The notes: generated from the sequence alone by a model not told the origin. A DNA stretch of 64,000 nucleotides from Roseiarcus sp963709655 (GCA_963709655.1 CAVPXF010000004.1:372001-436000), one strand, 5' to 3'; shown: positions 1-8,871, counted from the stretch's first letter. Numbers and translations are program-made.

Positions 1-1597
1 GCATCACGGCGGGGATGGACTTGAGCGCCCTGGCCACGATCAGGCGGCGCACGTCGTCGTGGCCGAGATCGGTGCAGCCGCACATCGGCTGGGCGGCGGC
101 CGGGGCGTAGGCGCCGCCGAGCGTGAGCTGGAGCACCTGCTCGACGAGGCCGGTGCACGAGCCGCAGCTTGCCGACGCCTTGGTGTGGGCGCGCACCTGA
201 TCGAGGGTCGTGAGGCCCTTCGCCTTGATCGCGTCGACGATCTTGCCCTTGCACACGCCGTTGCAGCCGCAGATGTCTGCATCATCCGGCAACGCTGCAA
301 CGGCCGCCGTAGGGTCCAGCGGGGCGCCTCCTTGGGCGCCGGGACCGAACATCAACGTCTCGCGCATGTCGGAAACGTCGGCGCCGCGCTTGAGCAGATC
401 GAACAGCCACGCCCCGTGCGACACATCGCCATAGAGCACGACGCCGATCAGGCGATCGTCCTTCAAGACGAGGCGACGGTAGACTCCGCACGCCGCGTCG
501 CGCAGCACGATCTCCTCGCGATCCTCGCCGTCGGCGAAGTCGCCGGCCGAGAAGAGGTTGATGCCCGTGACCTTGAGCTTGGTCGCGGTCGCGCTCGGGT
601 TGAAGGCGGCCTGCGCGTCCCCGGCGAGCTGCGCGGCGACCACGCTCGCCATGTCGTAGAGGGGCGCCACCAGGCCGAAGCATTGGCCATGCGCCTCGGC
701 GCATTCGCCGAGCGCGAAGATGTCGGGGTCGCTGGTCCGCATGTCCGGCCGGACCACGATGCCGCGATTAACCTTGAGGCCGGCGTCGCGCGCGAGCGCG
801 GCGCTCGGCCGGATCCCGACCGCCATGACGACGAGGTCGGCGGAAAGCTCGGTTCCGTCGTCGAGCAGGACGGCGCGGACGCGCGGGGGGCCTTTGCCCG
901 GGTCTGTCCCCAGAATCTCTTTGGTGTTGGCCTTGGTGTAGACCTTCACGCCGCGCGCCTCGATCGCTTCTTTCAAGAGGAAGCCCGAGGGCGCGTCGAG
1001 CTGGCGCTCCATCAGCGTCGGCATGAGATGGATGACGCTGACCTCCATGCCCTGTTCCTTGAGACCGATTGCGGCCTCGAGGCCGAGCAGGCCGCCGCCG
1101 ATGACGACGGCTCTGCCGCGCGACTTCGCCGCGAGCAGCATGGCGTTGACGTCGTCGAGGTCGCGGTAGGTGAGCACGCCGGCGAGCTTCGATCCCGGCA
1201 CGGGGATGACGATCGGCATGGAGCCGGTGGCGACGATCAGCTTGTCGTAGGGCGCGACCACGCCATGCTCGGAGGTGACCGTCTTGGCGTCCCGGTCGAT
1301 CGCGACGACACGGTGGCCCTTATAGAGCGTGACGCCGTGGTCGACGTACCAACCGTCTCCATGGATGACGATCTCATTGAAGGTCTTCTCGCCGGACAGG
1401 ACCGGCGACAGCATGATGCGATCGTAATTGACGCGCGGCTCGGCGTTGAAGATCGTGACCTCGTAGGCTTCGGGAGCGGCTTCGAACAGTTTTTCCAGGG
1501 CGCGCCCCGGCGACATGCCGTTGCCGACGATGACGAGGCGCTGTCGCGGTTTGGGCGTCGCGGCGGCCGCAAAGGCTTCCTTCTGGACGTGTTGCAT
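1..1597 (-). CDS. nirB: NAD(P)H-dependent assimilatory nitrite reductase, large subunit (3' end outside window)
   Basis: Cytoplasmic flavo-siroheme enzyme reducing nitrite to ammonium. The 532 codons visible start at the ATG at 1597 and stay open to the window edge. An N-terminal FAD/NAD-binding region begins with GNGMSPGRALE and has a second Rossmann motif AVVIGGGLLGLEAA near residue 145. A BFD-like [2Fe-2S] domain follows, with the Cys pairs CGCNGVCKG near residue 441 and CGSCTG near 477. The linker CGCTDLGHDDV that precedes the siroheme domain is the last part seen, so the sulfite/nitrite reductase half lies outside. It sits 83 bp downstream of the nitrate transporter and is probably cotranscribed with it. 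The long plus-strand frame opposite it is a shadow. Confidence 0.95.
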   Translation of the reverse strand, partial: MQHVQKEAFAAAATPKPRQRLVIVGNGMSPGRALEKLFEAAPEAYEVTIFNAEPRVNYDRIMLSPVLSGEKTFNEIVIHGDGWYVDHGVTLYKGHRVVAIDRDAKTVTSEHGVVAPYDKLIVATGSMPIVIPVPGSKLAGVLTYRDLDDVNAMLLAAKSRGRAVVIGGGLLGLEAAIGLKEQGMEVSVIHLMPTLMERQLDAPSGFLLKEAIEARGVKVYTKANTKEILGTDPGKGPPRVRAVLLDDGTELSADLVVMAVGIRPSAALARDAGLKVNRGIVVRPDMRTSDPDIFALGECAEAHGQCFGLVAPLYDMASVVAAQLAGDAQAAFNPSATATKLKVTGINLFSAGDFADGEDREEIVLRDAACGVYRRLVLKDDRLIGVVLYGDVSHGAWLFDLLKRGADVSDMRETLMFGPGAQGGAPLDPTAAVAALPDDADICGCNGVCKGKIVDAIKAKGLTTLDQVRAHTKASASCGSCTGLVEQVLQLTLGGAYAPAAAQPMCGCTDLGHDDVRRLIVARALKSIPAVM

Positions 1598-1680
1598 GGA
1601 ATGGTTTCCGGTGTCTGGCGCGCGCGAGGGCGCGGAGAAATACGGGAGGCGCCGCCAGCTGAAGCGGGCGACGGGCGGGA

Positions 1681-2895
1681 TCAGGCGCTGGCTGCGGCGA
1701 GCGCCGACCGGTCGAGCCAGGTGCGGCGCCAGCGGATGCTGACGCTGGTGAGGGCGGTCAGCGCGGCGAGCGCGAGGAAGGCGAAGATCGCGAGCCCAAT
1801 TCCGTAGCCGCCGGTGAGCTGCTTGGCGTAGCCGAGGCTGGCGGCGAGATAGAACCCGCCGACCCCGCCGGTCGCGCCGACGAGGCCGGTGACGACGCCG
1901 ACGTTGCGGGCAAAGCGCTGCGGGACGATCTGGAACACTGCCCCGTTGCCCGCGCCGAGCGCGCCCATCGTCACGATGATCAGCGGCAGCGCGACCACCA
2001 GGTTCGGAATGCCGCGGCTGACGACCAGCAGCAGGACCGCGACGAGGCCATAGACGAAGCTCAGCGCCTTGACGCCGCCGATCCGATCGGCGACCGCGCC
2101 GCCGAACGGCCTGACGAACGAGCCGGCGAACACGCAGGCCGCGGTGCAGTAGCCGGCGGCGACCGGCGAGAGGCCGTACTGGTCGTTGAAGTAGATCGGC
2201 AGGAACGAGCTGAGGCCGACGAAACCGCCGAAGGTCACACAATAAAACGCCATCAGCCACCAGGCGTCGGCGAAGCCGAGGATCTCGGCGTAGTCCTTGA
2301 GCGACTTGCGCGCCGGGCTCATCGGGCTGTTCTTGGCGAGCAGGACGAACAGGGCGAGCACGATGGCTAGCGGGATGATGGCGAGGCCGAGGACATTCCG
2401 CCAACCGAGCGCGACCGCCAGCGACGGCGCGAACAGGGCGGCCAGCACCGTGCCGGAATTGCCGGCGCCGGCGATCCCGAGCGCCGTGCCCTGATGCTGC
2501 CGGGGATACCAGTAGGAGGCGAGCGGCAGCGCGACGGCGAAGGACGCGCCGGCGACGCCGAGCACGACGCCGAGCGCCAACGTCATCTCGAAGCTCTGGA
2601 CGCCGAGGGCCCAGAAGGCGGCGAGCCCCCCGATCACGATCGTCTGCATGATGATGGCGGTGAGGCGGGGTTTCAGATGGTCGGCGAGCACGCCGGTGAC
2701 GATGCGAAGCACGGCGCCGGCCAGCACCGGCGTCGCGACCATCAAGCCCTTCTCGGCGGGCGAGAGGTGCAGGTCCCGGGCGATGAACACGGCCAGCGGT
2801 CCGAGGATCACCCAGACCATGAAGCTGACGTCAAAATAGAGGAAAGCTGCGACAAGAGTGGGCAGATGCCCGGCGCGAAGAAATCCGCGGTTCAT
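1681..2895 (-). CDS. narK: Nitrate/nitrite transporter, MFS family (NarK/NasA type)
   Basis: Inner-membrane major facilitator protein of 404 residues with about 12 hydrophobic segments, the usual size for NarK-type carriers. The N-terminus NRGFLRAGHLPTLVAAFLYF and the glycine-rich segment GALGAGNGAVFQIVPQRF fit the nitrate/nitrite porter family. It probably imports nitrate for assimilation, with export of nitrite possible. The ATG at 2895 has no convincing Shine-Dalgarno; a GC-rich hairpin ends 15 bases upstream, so translation may depend on leader folding. It follows a 745-bp leader and precedes nirB, matching the narK-nasC type operons of Bradyrhizobium. Family assignment is firm; transport direction is inferred. 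Confidence 0.92.
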   Translation of the reverse strand: MNRGFLRAGHLPTLVAAFLYFDVSFMVWVILGPLAVFIARDLHLSPAEKGLMVATPVLAGAVLRIVTGVLADHLKPRLTAIIMQTIVIGGLAAFWALGVQSFEMTLALGVVLGVAGASFAVALPLASYWYPRQHQGTALGIAGAGNSGTVLAALFAPSLAVALGWRNVLGLAIIPLAIVLALFVLLAKNSPMSPARKSLKDYAEILGFADAWWLMAFYCVTFGGFVGLSSFLPIYFNDQYGLSPVAAGYCTAACVFAGSFVRPFGGAVADRIGGVKALSFVYGLVAVLLLVVSRGIPNLVVALPLIIVTMGALGAGNGAVFQIVPQRFARNVGVVTGLVGATGGVGGFYLAASLGYAKQLTGGYGIGLAIFAFLALAALTALTSVSIRWRRTWLDRSALAAASA

Positions 2896-2909
2896 CAGAG
2901 GAGACTTTC

Positions 2910-2940
2910 AATCCCGGCGCATTTCATGCGCCGCCGGATT
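2910..2940 (-). terminator. Leader hairpin just upstream of narK (candidate NasT-controlled attenuator)
   Basis: A strong stem-loop in the narK leader: 7-bp stem GGCGCAT/ATGCGCC with a 3-nt loop, extended outside by AATCC/GGATT pairing. An alternative pairing uses the adjacent CCGGATT/AATCCGG at about 2935-2949. It sits 15 nt before the start codon, lacks a clear U-tract, and could end transcription or hide the ribosome site unless antiterminated. Function is inferred from the upstream ANTAR-like hairpins. Confidence 0.5.
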
Positions 2941-3009
2941 TTAATCCGGGAGCGGACCGTCGTTGGGCCGCCGATCGAACAGGGTGGCCTGAGGCCGCAA
3001 TGATAACCG

Positions 3010-3056
3010 GCGCCGCCATTGGCGCTCGATCAGTCCGAGCTCTCTGAACATCGGAC
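3010..3056 (-). promoter_or_regulatory. Tandem hairpins resembling the ANTAR (NasT) antiterminator RNA motif
   Basis: On the minus strand two stem-loops lie 7 nt apart. The downstream one (3010-3025) is GCGCC-AATGGC-GGCGC, a 5-bp stem closing a hexaloop with A at position 1 and G at position 4, the loop signature known for ANTAR-binding RNAs. The upstream one (3033-3056) has the 6-bp stem GTCCGA/TCGGAC around TGTTCAGAGAGC, which contains AGAGAG but closes less neatly. The pair precedes the narK hairpin, and NasT is encoded about 2.3 kb away, so this is the expected target site. Confidence 0.6.
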
Positions 3057-3597
3057 GGGATTGGAGGCGCAAGCGACGTGCCAAACCGTGCCTTAAACCA
3101 TTTCAGCCGCTTGGCGGCGCGGCGGCGCTCTGTCGGCGCCTAATAGGCGATGGGCCCTGATGAAGCTTTGTGCAATGCACAATAGAAAGAGGCGCCCAAA
3201 TCGGAAGTGGTCGGCCCGGTCGTCCGCCCTTCTCCGCGTAGCCGGGATCTTCCCGATCGTCGGGCGGTGGCGCCACGCCGACGGCAACCCCCCGCCGCTC
3301 GAGCCTCTCTGCCAAGCCACCCCTCATCCTTCGACAAGCTTACACGGAAGTTCCGGTCGTCAGGTGGCGGCGGGAACTTTCGTCCGCAGCGGGTCGGCCT
3401 CGCCGGTGGCCAACTCAGGATGAGGACGGCGCCATGACAACGCGGCTGATCACCGGCTTGGCAGCGGCAAACCCAACCTCCCCGTAACTCGTTGAAATCG
3501 TTAAATCACTCGTCGAAGAACCGCCCGGATGCGGACCTAACCCCTTGAAAACACAAGGCTTCCAACCAAAAACCGCGGTCGCTCTCGAGACCTGCGG

Positions 3598-3619
3598 GCG
3601 GACGCCCCGCTGCGTCCGC
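3598..3619 (-). terminator. Perfect 8-bp hairpin after the globin gene
   Basis: On the minus strand GCGGACGC-AGCGGG-GCGTCCGC forms an 8-bp stem with a 6-nt loop, starting 22 bases past the globin stop. The loop again has A at position 1 and G at 4, so it could be another ANTAR-type element, but a T-run (TTTTT) about 28 nt further on also suits a loose terminator for nasT-nasS-globin. Role undecided. Confidence 0.4.
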
Positions 3620-3640
3620 GGCGCCTAGGGGAGACGACCA

Positions 3641-4063
3641 TCAGGCCGCGCCGGCGCTCCCGTACGCGGCCTCGATCATCAGGCCGGAGAGCGCGTCGTA
3701 GACGGCGAGCCAGGCGGCGCGAACCTCGTCGGTGAAGTCGTCGCCGAGGCTCCGCTCCATGACCCAGATCAGCGCCGCGCCGACCGGCGCGTAATGCTCG
3801 GGCCTGACGCCGTAGTCGACGTGCCGGATCGCGAGCTCACGCAGCGCCGGCTCTATCGAATCGAAAGTCGTGAGACCATTGACCGCCACAGTGAGCATGG
3901 ACATGAACATGCGCCCTTGCGCGTCAATGTCGCCGCGAAAGAACGGCCTGACCTCGGGCGCGATTTCAAACAGGCGCTGGTAGAAGAGCACACCAGTCTC
4001 GTCGTCGACCGGCGCGACCTTGGCGAAGGACCTTTGGACCAAATCAATGTCTTTCGGAGTCAT
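3641..4063 (-). CDS. Single-domain bacterial globin (Bjgb-like)
   Basis: A 140-residue globin, the normal length of a single-domain haemoglobin. The start is placed at the ATG at 4063, which follows GAGGAA; the longer frame upstream is arginine-rich noise. Family features include FYQRLFEIAPEVRPFF in the A/B-helix region and the proximal-histidine region AIRHVDYGVRPEHY. In Bradyrhizobium a similar globin (Bjgb) lies with narK, flp and nasC and protects against nitric oxide made during nitrate assimilation. The location between nasS and narK supports the same role here. No reductase domain is attached, so an electron donor must be separate. Confidence 0.9.
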   Translation of the reverse strand: MTPKDIDLVQRSFAKVAPVDDETGVLFYQRLFEIAPEVRPFFRGDIDAQGRMFMSMLTVAVNGLTTFDSIEPALRELAIRHVDYGVRPEHYAPVGAALIWVMERSLGDDFTDEVRAAWLAVYDALSGLMIEAAYGSAGAA

Positions 4064-4180
4064 GAGATCGCATTCCTCTTCGCTCGGAGGCCGGCGGCGA
4101 CGGCGCGGCAAGCGTCGCGCCGACAGGCGGCTTTTTCGTGAAATCCCGCCTTGGCCGCGCCGCAACCCTGCCTGCTGACC

Positions 4181-5350
4181 TTACACGCTCGTAGGGTCGA
4201 ATACGGCGCCGTCGCAGAAAAGGTCCGCCCCCATCGGGATCGGGGCGGGCGAGGCCGGCAGCGACCAATCCGCCGCATGCTCGCCTTCCCGCTTCCGGTC
4301 CACGGCAGGGATCGGCGCGCCGGCCGGCGCGAGCGCGGCGGCGTAGAGGTCCGGCCGGTAGACGCGCTCGGCGATCGCGCCGAGCGGCAGGCCCTTCTCG
4401 ATCAGGCCCCAGCGCGTCATCTGCGTCAGAAACCAGAGCGCATGCGACCGCCACGGATAGGTGGCCGCGTGGTCGTGGAAACGCGACGGGTTGCGGCCGA
4501 CAGTCCCCGGCAGCGACGACAGGATGGCGTGGCTGTCGACCGCGAGCCACGCTCGGCGCGAGAGCAGCGAGGCGACGTAGGTCGCGTTGGCCGGCGCGTC
4601 GCAAAAGCGCGCCGCGCGATAGAGCCCGCGCAGAAGGCCCGCGAGCGGCTCGGGGTTTGCCTCGCACCAACGCTCGCGCACGGCGAGCGCCTTGCCCGGC
4701 CCGTTGCGCCAGGCATCCCCGGACGTGGCGACGGTCGCGCCAACGCCCACGCGCTCGGCGATGTCGCCCCAGGGCGCGCCGGCGCAGAAGCCGGCGATCT
4801 TGCCCGAACGTAGCGCCTCCACCATGCGCGCCGGCGGCGTGACGACGACGTCGTAGTTTCGATCGGCGAGCGCTCCGGACGCCGCGAGCCAGTAGCGCAA
4901 TGCCAGATTATGGTTCGAATAGGCGTGAACGACTGCCAGCGTCTTGCCGCCTTCAGACGCTTTGAGCCGCGCCGCGAGCGCCGAGGCGTAGCCGACGCCG
5001 CGCGCCTCGTCGCGGAGGTCGTCGGCAAGGCTTTTGGCGAGCGTGATCGTGTCGCCGCCGAGGCTCACGCAGTAGGGAATAATCAGCGGCTCGGCTGGAC
5101 CGCGCAGGCCGAGCGAGACGGCGAAGGCAAGCGGCGGGACGATCACCGCCGCGTCGAGCGCCCCGTAGGCCAGCTTGTCGGCGACGTTCGCCCACGACGG
5201 CTCGACCGATAGCGCGACGTCGAGGCCCTCGTCGGCGAAGAAGCCGAACTCGTAGGCGACGATCGCCGGCGCGGAATCGGTCAGCCGCAAGAGACCGATG
5301 GCGATTTTTCGGCCGGGCGCAGTGCGGGAGGAAGAGACAGCGTCACTCAT
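4181..5350 (-). CDS. nasS: NasS-type cytoplasmic nitrate sensor
   Basis: A 389-residue protein of the NrtA/SsuA-like periplasmic-binding fold (KIAIGLLRLTDSAPAIVAYE near the N-terminus, FFADEGLDV). It has no signal peptide, which separates NasS from the transporter-bound NrtA. In characterised NasS/NasT pairs NasS binds nitrate or nitrite and holds NasT inactive when they are absent. Its ATG overlaps the nasT stop by four bases (ATGA), so the two are translationally coupled and probably made in fixed ratio. The globin gene follows after 117 bp. Confidence 0.92.
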   Translation of the reverse strand: MSDAVSSSRTAPGRKIAIGLLRLTDSAPAIVAYEFGFFADEGLDVALSVEPSWANVADKLAYGALDAAVIVPPLAFAVSLGLRGPAEPLIIPYCVSLGGDTITLAKSLADDLRDEARGVGYASALAARLKASEGGKTLAVVHAYSNHNLALRYWLAASGALADRNYDVVVTPPARMVEALRSGKIAGFCAGAPWGDIAERVGVGATVATSGDAWRNGPGKALAVRERWCEANPEPLAGLLRGLYRAARFCDAPANATYVASLLSRRAWLAVDSHAILSSLPGTVGRNPSRFHDHAATYPWRSHALWFLTQMTRWGLIEKGLPLGAIAERVYRPDLYAAALAPAGAPIPAVDRKREGEHAADWSLPASPAPIPMGADLFCDGAVFDPTSV

Positions 5351-5934
5351 TTGAGCAGCCCATCGGCGTCCTGGTCCTTGATGAGGTCGGCGGCGACCTG
5401 GGCGATGCGGCGATTGTCGTTCATCGCCTTGTTGCGCAGCCAGCGGTAGGCCTGCGGCTCGGTCACCTTGCGCTCGGCCATCAGCAGCGCCTTGGCGCGC
5501 TCGATGACGCGCCTTTCTTCGAGTTGCGCGGTCGCCGCGGCAAGTTCGGTCTCGACTTTCGCATAGCGCCGGAAAAGCGCGACCGCCGAAGCGACGATCG
5601 CCTTCATGTCGCGGTCCGAGACGCCGGCTAGGTTGTACGAGCAGACGCCCGCGGCGATCGCGTCCTCGACGAAGGCCGGGTCGTCCTTGTCGGAGAACAT
5701 CACGATCGGCCTCGGCGCGCTGGACGACAGCGCCCGCACGCCTTCCAAGGCGTCGCGGTCGGGGAGCGCCATGTCAAAAATGACAAGGTCGGGCGTGAAC
5801 CGGCGGACCGCGTCCACGATGTCAGCGCCGCCAGCTACGCGGGCGACATTCGAAAATCCTGCCCCGCCCAGCGTTCGTTCAAGCGAGCGCGCGCGGTCGG
5901 AATCCGAATCGACGAGCAAGATCTTCAGCGACAT
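5347..5934 (-). CDS. nasT: NasT response regulator with ANTAR RNA-binding domain
   Basis: A 195-residue two-domain regulator. The receiver domain (about residues 3-115) has acidic D9/D11 and the phosphoacceptor-like D54 in VIFDMALPD, but the usual receiver lysine near 105 is not evident (AGVCSYNLAG), as is common for NasT. The C-terminal ANTAR domain (about 135-190) contains ERRVIERAKALLMAE and VTEPQAYRWLRNKAM. ANTAR proteins bind hexaloop hairpins and block terminators; the likely target is the narK leader at 3010-3056. I chose the ATG at 5934 (SLKILLVDSD) over a TTG 36 bases upstream. First gene of the coupled nasT-nasS unit. Confidence 0.93.
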   Translation of the reverse strand: MSLKILLVDSDSDRARSLERTLGGAGFSNVARVAGGADIVDAVRRFTPDLVIFDMALPDRDALEGVRALSSSAPRPIVMFSDKDDPAFVEDAIAAGVCSYNLAGVSDRDMKAIVASAVALFRRYAKVETELAAATAQLEERRVIERAKALLMAERKVTEPQAYRWLRNKAMNDNRRIAQVAADLIKDQDADGLLK

Positions 5935-6183
5935 AGGCGATGGATCGCATCGAGCGGCATCAATGGTCAATGGCCGGGCAGTGTGCCTTCACGTGGATTC
6001 GGAAGTCGACGGCGTCGCTCAATTGGCCGCCTATATTTGATCGCGGCGGGGGGCGAGATCGTGGCAAACTGGATAATGGCTTCGCGTCACAAGGATTCGA
6101 GCGGACGACTGCCGGCGGACGTTTGTGCGATCCGCCGGCACGAACAGACGCCCACGGCCTGGCCAGGGCGTGGACGTCAAAGG

Positions 6184-6430
6184 CTAGGCCCGCTGCATCA
6201 TTCGTGTCCCGTCTGGGCGGACGAAATGCGCGGTGACGCCCAACGAACTTACAATCGCCGCGGTCGCCGCCTCTGGCATGAGCGCGAACGCGTTGGACAG
6301 GGCGTTGGCCGCTGTCGCGTTGGCGCTCTCGACCGAAACCGAAAGCCATCGCCAGCTTGTGCGTCCGCTCCAAGGTTCGAAGATGTGGTTGAAGCGGCCA
6401 GCCGCGTCGAACAGGGTGCCGTAGCCGCCC
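6184..6430 (-). other. Short open stretch, unrecognised
   Basis: A minus-strand frame beside the nosZ fossil contains GTLFDAAGRFNHIFEPW and an Ala-rich helix-like tail ending RPDGTRMMQRA. It has no clear start and I cannot assign a family. It could be a remnant of another gene or neutral sequence. Confidence 0.2.
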
Positions 6431-6435
6431 GCGGC

Positions 6436-6899
6436 AGGATCGGGTCGACCTTCTCCCCCGCGAAGGCGCGCCTGGCCATGTCGATGTTCCACATCACCAT
6501 CTAGCTGTCGATGAACGCCGTTGTGAACGCGTTGCCCTTACCATCGTAAGCCGTGTGCAGCGGGCCGAGGCCGATCCGCGGCTCCGCGACGACAGCGTCG
6601 CGCGGCTTAATCTTGTCATCGAACAGATCGTCGAGCTTACGCCGTCGATGACGCTGACGGTCGGCGACAGCTTGCCATTGATCACCACATGGATGCCGTC
6701 GGGCGCTGTGTTGACGCCATGCGGGGAGTTGGGGATCGGAATGTAACGCGTATATTTCGATCCATGCTGGCCGTCGACCACCTTGACGCCGCTCATTTCC
6801 CTGTAATCGCCGCTCTTCACAGCGTCTTCAATACGCTTGATATTGAAGACAACCACCCACGCCTGTTCGTGGTCGGTCATTTCGGCCAGGGTGCGAGAG
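6436..6899 (-). pseudogene. nosZ: Nitrous oxide reductase (nosZ) fragment, decayed
   Basis: An internal piece of NosZ, the multicopper enzyme reducing N2O to N2. Readable segments in order are TDHEQAWVVVFNIKRIEDA, GSKYTRYIPIPNSPHG, VINGKLSPTVSVID, then after a frameshift near 6640 KLDDLFDDKIKPRDAVV and GLGPLHTAYDGKGNAF, then an in-frame TAG at 6501-6503, then MVMWNIDMARRAFAGEKVDP. The TAG stands where glutamine is expected (CAG to TAG). Both ends are missing: the upstream end abuts an IS5-type transposase and the CuA domain is absent. It is a fossil; N2O reduction cannot be inferred from this copy. Confidence 0.88.
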
Positions 6900-7623
6900 A
6901 CGAGGTCGAAAGCCGACCTGCGCGCGCGAGGTGTTGGATGCCCTGTTCTACTTGATCCGCTCGGGGTGTCCGTGGCGATATCTGCCCAAGGACTTTCCCC
7001 CGTTCACGACGGTGCAGAACCGGTTCTACGCCTGGCGCGACAGCGGATTGTGGACCCAAATCGTCTGTGTGCTGGTGATGAGCGCGCGAGAGGCGGAGGG
7101 CCGCGAGGCTGCGCCGACGGCGGTCGTCGTCGACAGCCAATCGGTCAAGACGACGGAGGCCGGCGGGCCGCGCGGCTTCGACGCCGCCAAAAAAATCAAG
7201 GGTCGCAAGCGCCATATCGCCGTAGATACGCTCGGCCTGCCGATCGAATGCCAGATCACGCCCGCCGACATGCAGGACCGCGATGCGCTGGCGCCCGTCT
7301 TGCGTGAGGTGCGCCGTAAGAGCCCCTTCGTGACCATGAGTTTCGTCGATTCGGGCTACATCGGCGACGAGGCGCAGCGCACCGCCTTCGAGGCGAGCCG
7401 TATCTCAGTCACCGTCATCAAGCGCAATGACAAGCAGATCAAAGGCTTCATCGTGTTGCCGAAGCGTTGGGTCGTCGAACGAACGCTCGGCTGGATCAAC
7501 CGCGCCAGACGCCGCGCCAAAGACTTCGAGGCGACCATCGCGTCCGCGCTCGCGTGGCTCCTCATCGCCCTCGCGTTCCTGCTCACCCGCACGCTCGCAA
7601 GACTCTCAGGTCAGGAAACGTGA
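6900..7623 (+). mobile_element. IS5-family (DDE) transposase, 5'-truncated
   Basis: The open frame starts at GTG 6931 and gives 230 residues. The DDE core is intact: VVVDSQSVKT (first Asp), SFVDSGYIGD (second Asp) and RWVVERTLGWINRARR (Glu). The usual 45-50 N-terminal residues are lost; codons for REVLDALFYLIRSGCPW begin right after the nosZ remnant, so the left end of the element was deleted. I could not identify terminal inverted repeats. Probably inactive in cis. Confidence 0.85.
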
Positions 7624-8295
7624 TTTCGAGTCGGGCACTCAGGTGACCGGAGGAAACAATTCGGCCTCCCCCGCCTCAGGAATCCCTCATTTCGCGAATG
7701 GTCTGACTTCGAGGCCCTTTGGCCTTCCTTGGGCGCGAATGGACGGCCCTAAGGTCCCACATTGAGCACGGCGCGACCTCTTGCTCGACAATTCGGAGCC
7801 CAAAATCACGCATCAGTACTCGTCAAGCGCGAACTGTTGCCAGCGAAGCGCCAACCTTCAGTTGCATTTGGCCCTCGAAAACGAGGGGATAGCTGGGTTC
7901 CCCCACTCGGAGCGAACGATCGGCTTTTACTGCGAAAGTGGTAGTTAGGTACGGCTCGACATGGAACCCTGGGCGCGCGTACAGACGTAATGGTGCAAAT
8001 ATGCTGATAATTCCAGCGGCTCGAACGCCTGACTGAACGTCAAGGTGCGCGTAGATACTCTGGATCACGACTAAATATCCCGCCTTAAGCGAACGACTTC
8101 TCAGGGTTCACGCTGGCTTTGAATGACCCCGCTGGGTGCGAGACATCGCTTCACCCAAATGGCGGTAGCTTGGCTGGCGATCTTGAAATCACTTGGTTAG
8201 CCCAACGTTTGAGAGGGAGGACGAAACCCAACCAATCGCCCCCAGAGTTACACGACGGGCCAACGGATTGACTGTGGGACTTTTAGGAGAAGCCG
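7624..8295. other. Intergenic stretch, no supported gene
   Basis: Between the IS5 remnant and the RfaH-like gene. A minus-strand frame (7823-8068) has a GTG start and no recognisable motif. No RNA gene or repeat is evident. It must hold the promoter of the RfaH-like gene, but no clear -35/-10 pair stands out. Confidence 0.4.
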
Positions 8296-8871
8296 GTGTT
8301 GGATAGTGTTCCTCTTGATAAGAGCGCGAGTGCACAATTTGGGTCTTTTGCCGGGCGACTGGTTTTGGAACGAGGGGAGCGTTGGTTTGTGGCGCGCGTG
8401 CATGCCCATCGCGAAAGCAGCGCGCAACTCAACCTCGATCGCTTGGGCTTCAGGAGCTTCGTTCCGAGAATAAGGCGCACGGTTCGGCATGCACGCAAAA
8501 TACGCAACGTTCTAGCGCCGCTGTTTCCCGGCTATATTTTTGTTATTCTTGATCTCTCGAAAGATCGCTGGCGTTGCGTGAACAGCGCCTTCGGCGTCGC
8601 CTCGCTGATCATGGGAGCCGAACAGCCGATACCGGTGCCGTGTGGCATCGTCGAAGCGCTGGTGATCGCAACTGAGGGGTCCGGACTCGTTCGCTTTGAT
8701 CGCGATCTCGAGATCGGCCAAACAGTTCGCATCTTGTCGGGACCGTTCGCTGAGACCCTTTGTCGCCTTGCGCATCTTGATGACAGAGGGCGCATTCGGG
8801 TCCTTCTCGAATTCATGGGTACAGAAGTGACTGCTCAATTAGACCGGTCGTGTGTTGCGCCAGCCGCTTGA
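8296..8871 (+). CDS. RfaH/NusG-like specialised transcription antiterminator
   Basis: A 191-residue protein with an N-terminal NGN domain (RWFVARVHAHRESSAQLNL, FRSFVPRIRRTVRHARK, APLFPGYIFVILD, about residues 34-100) and a C-terminal KOW-like part (EIGQTVRILSGPFAETL, DDRGRIRVLLEF). NusG paralogues of this size commonly head exopolysaccharide loci and let RNA polymerase read through long operons. Its place upstream of the glycan genes from 9.5 kb fits. A 27-bp palindrome lies just after its stop. The recruiting (ops-like) DNA site is not known for this subfamily, so I do not call one. Confidence 0.85.
   Translation: MLDSVPLDKSASAQFGSFAGRLVLERGERWFVARVHAHRESSAQLNLDRLGFRSFVPRIRRTVRHARKIRNVLAPLFPGYIFVILDLSKDRWRCVNSAFGVASLIMGAEQPIPVPCGIVEALVIATEGSGLVRFDRDLEIGQTVRILSGPFAETLCRLAHLDDRGRIRVLLEFMGTEVTAQLDRSCVAPAA

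Larger units (their letters stand above)
2896..3640. other. Long untranslated stretch between globin and narK
   Basis: This 745-bp stretch has no credible gene; the small frames in it are GC-biased noise. It holds the narK leader hairpins (2910-2940, 3010-3056) and another hairpin at 3598-3619 just after the globin gene. The length leaves room for a separate narK promoter, but I cannot point to a convincing -35/-10 pair. Confidence 0.6.

Noticed and set aside
59..1807. 582-codon plus-strand open frame
   Set aside because: It is antisense to nirB and the narK end; its Arg/Glu/Asp-rich composition is the usual mirror of a high-GC gene.
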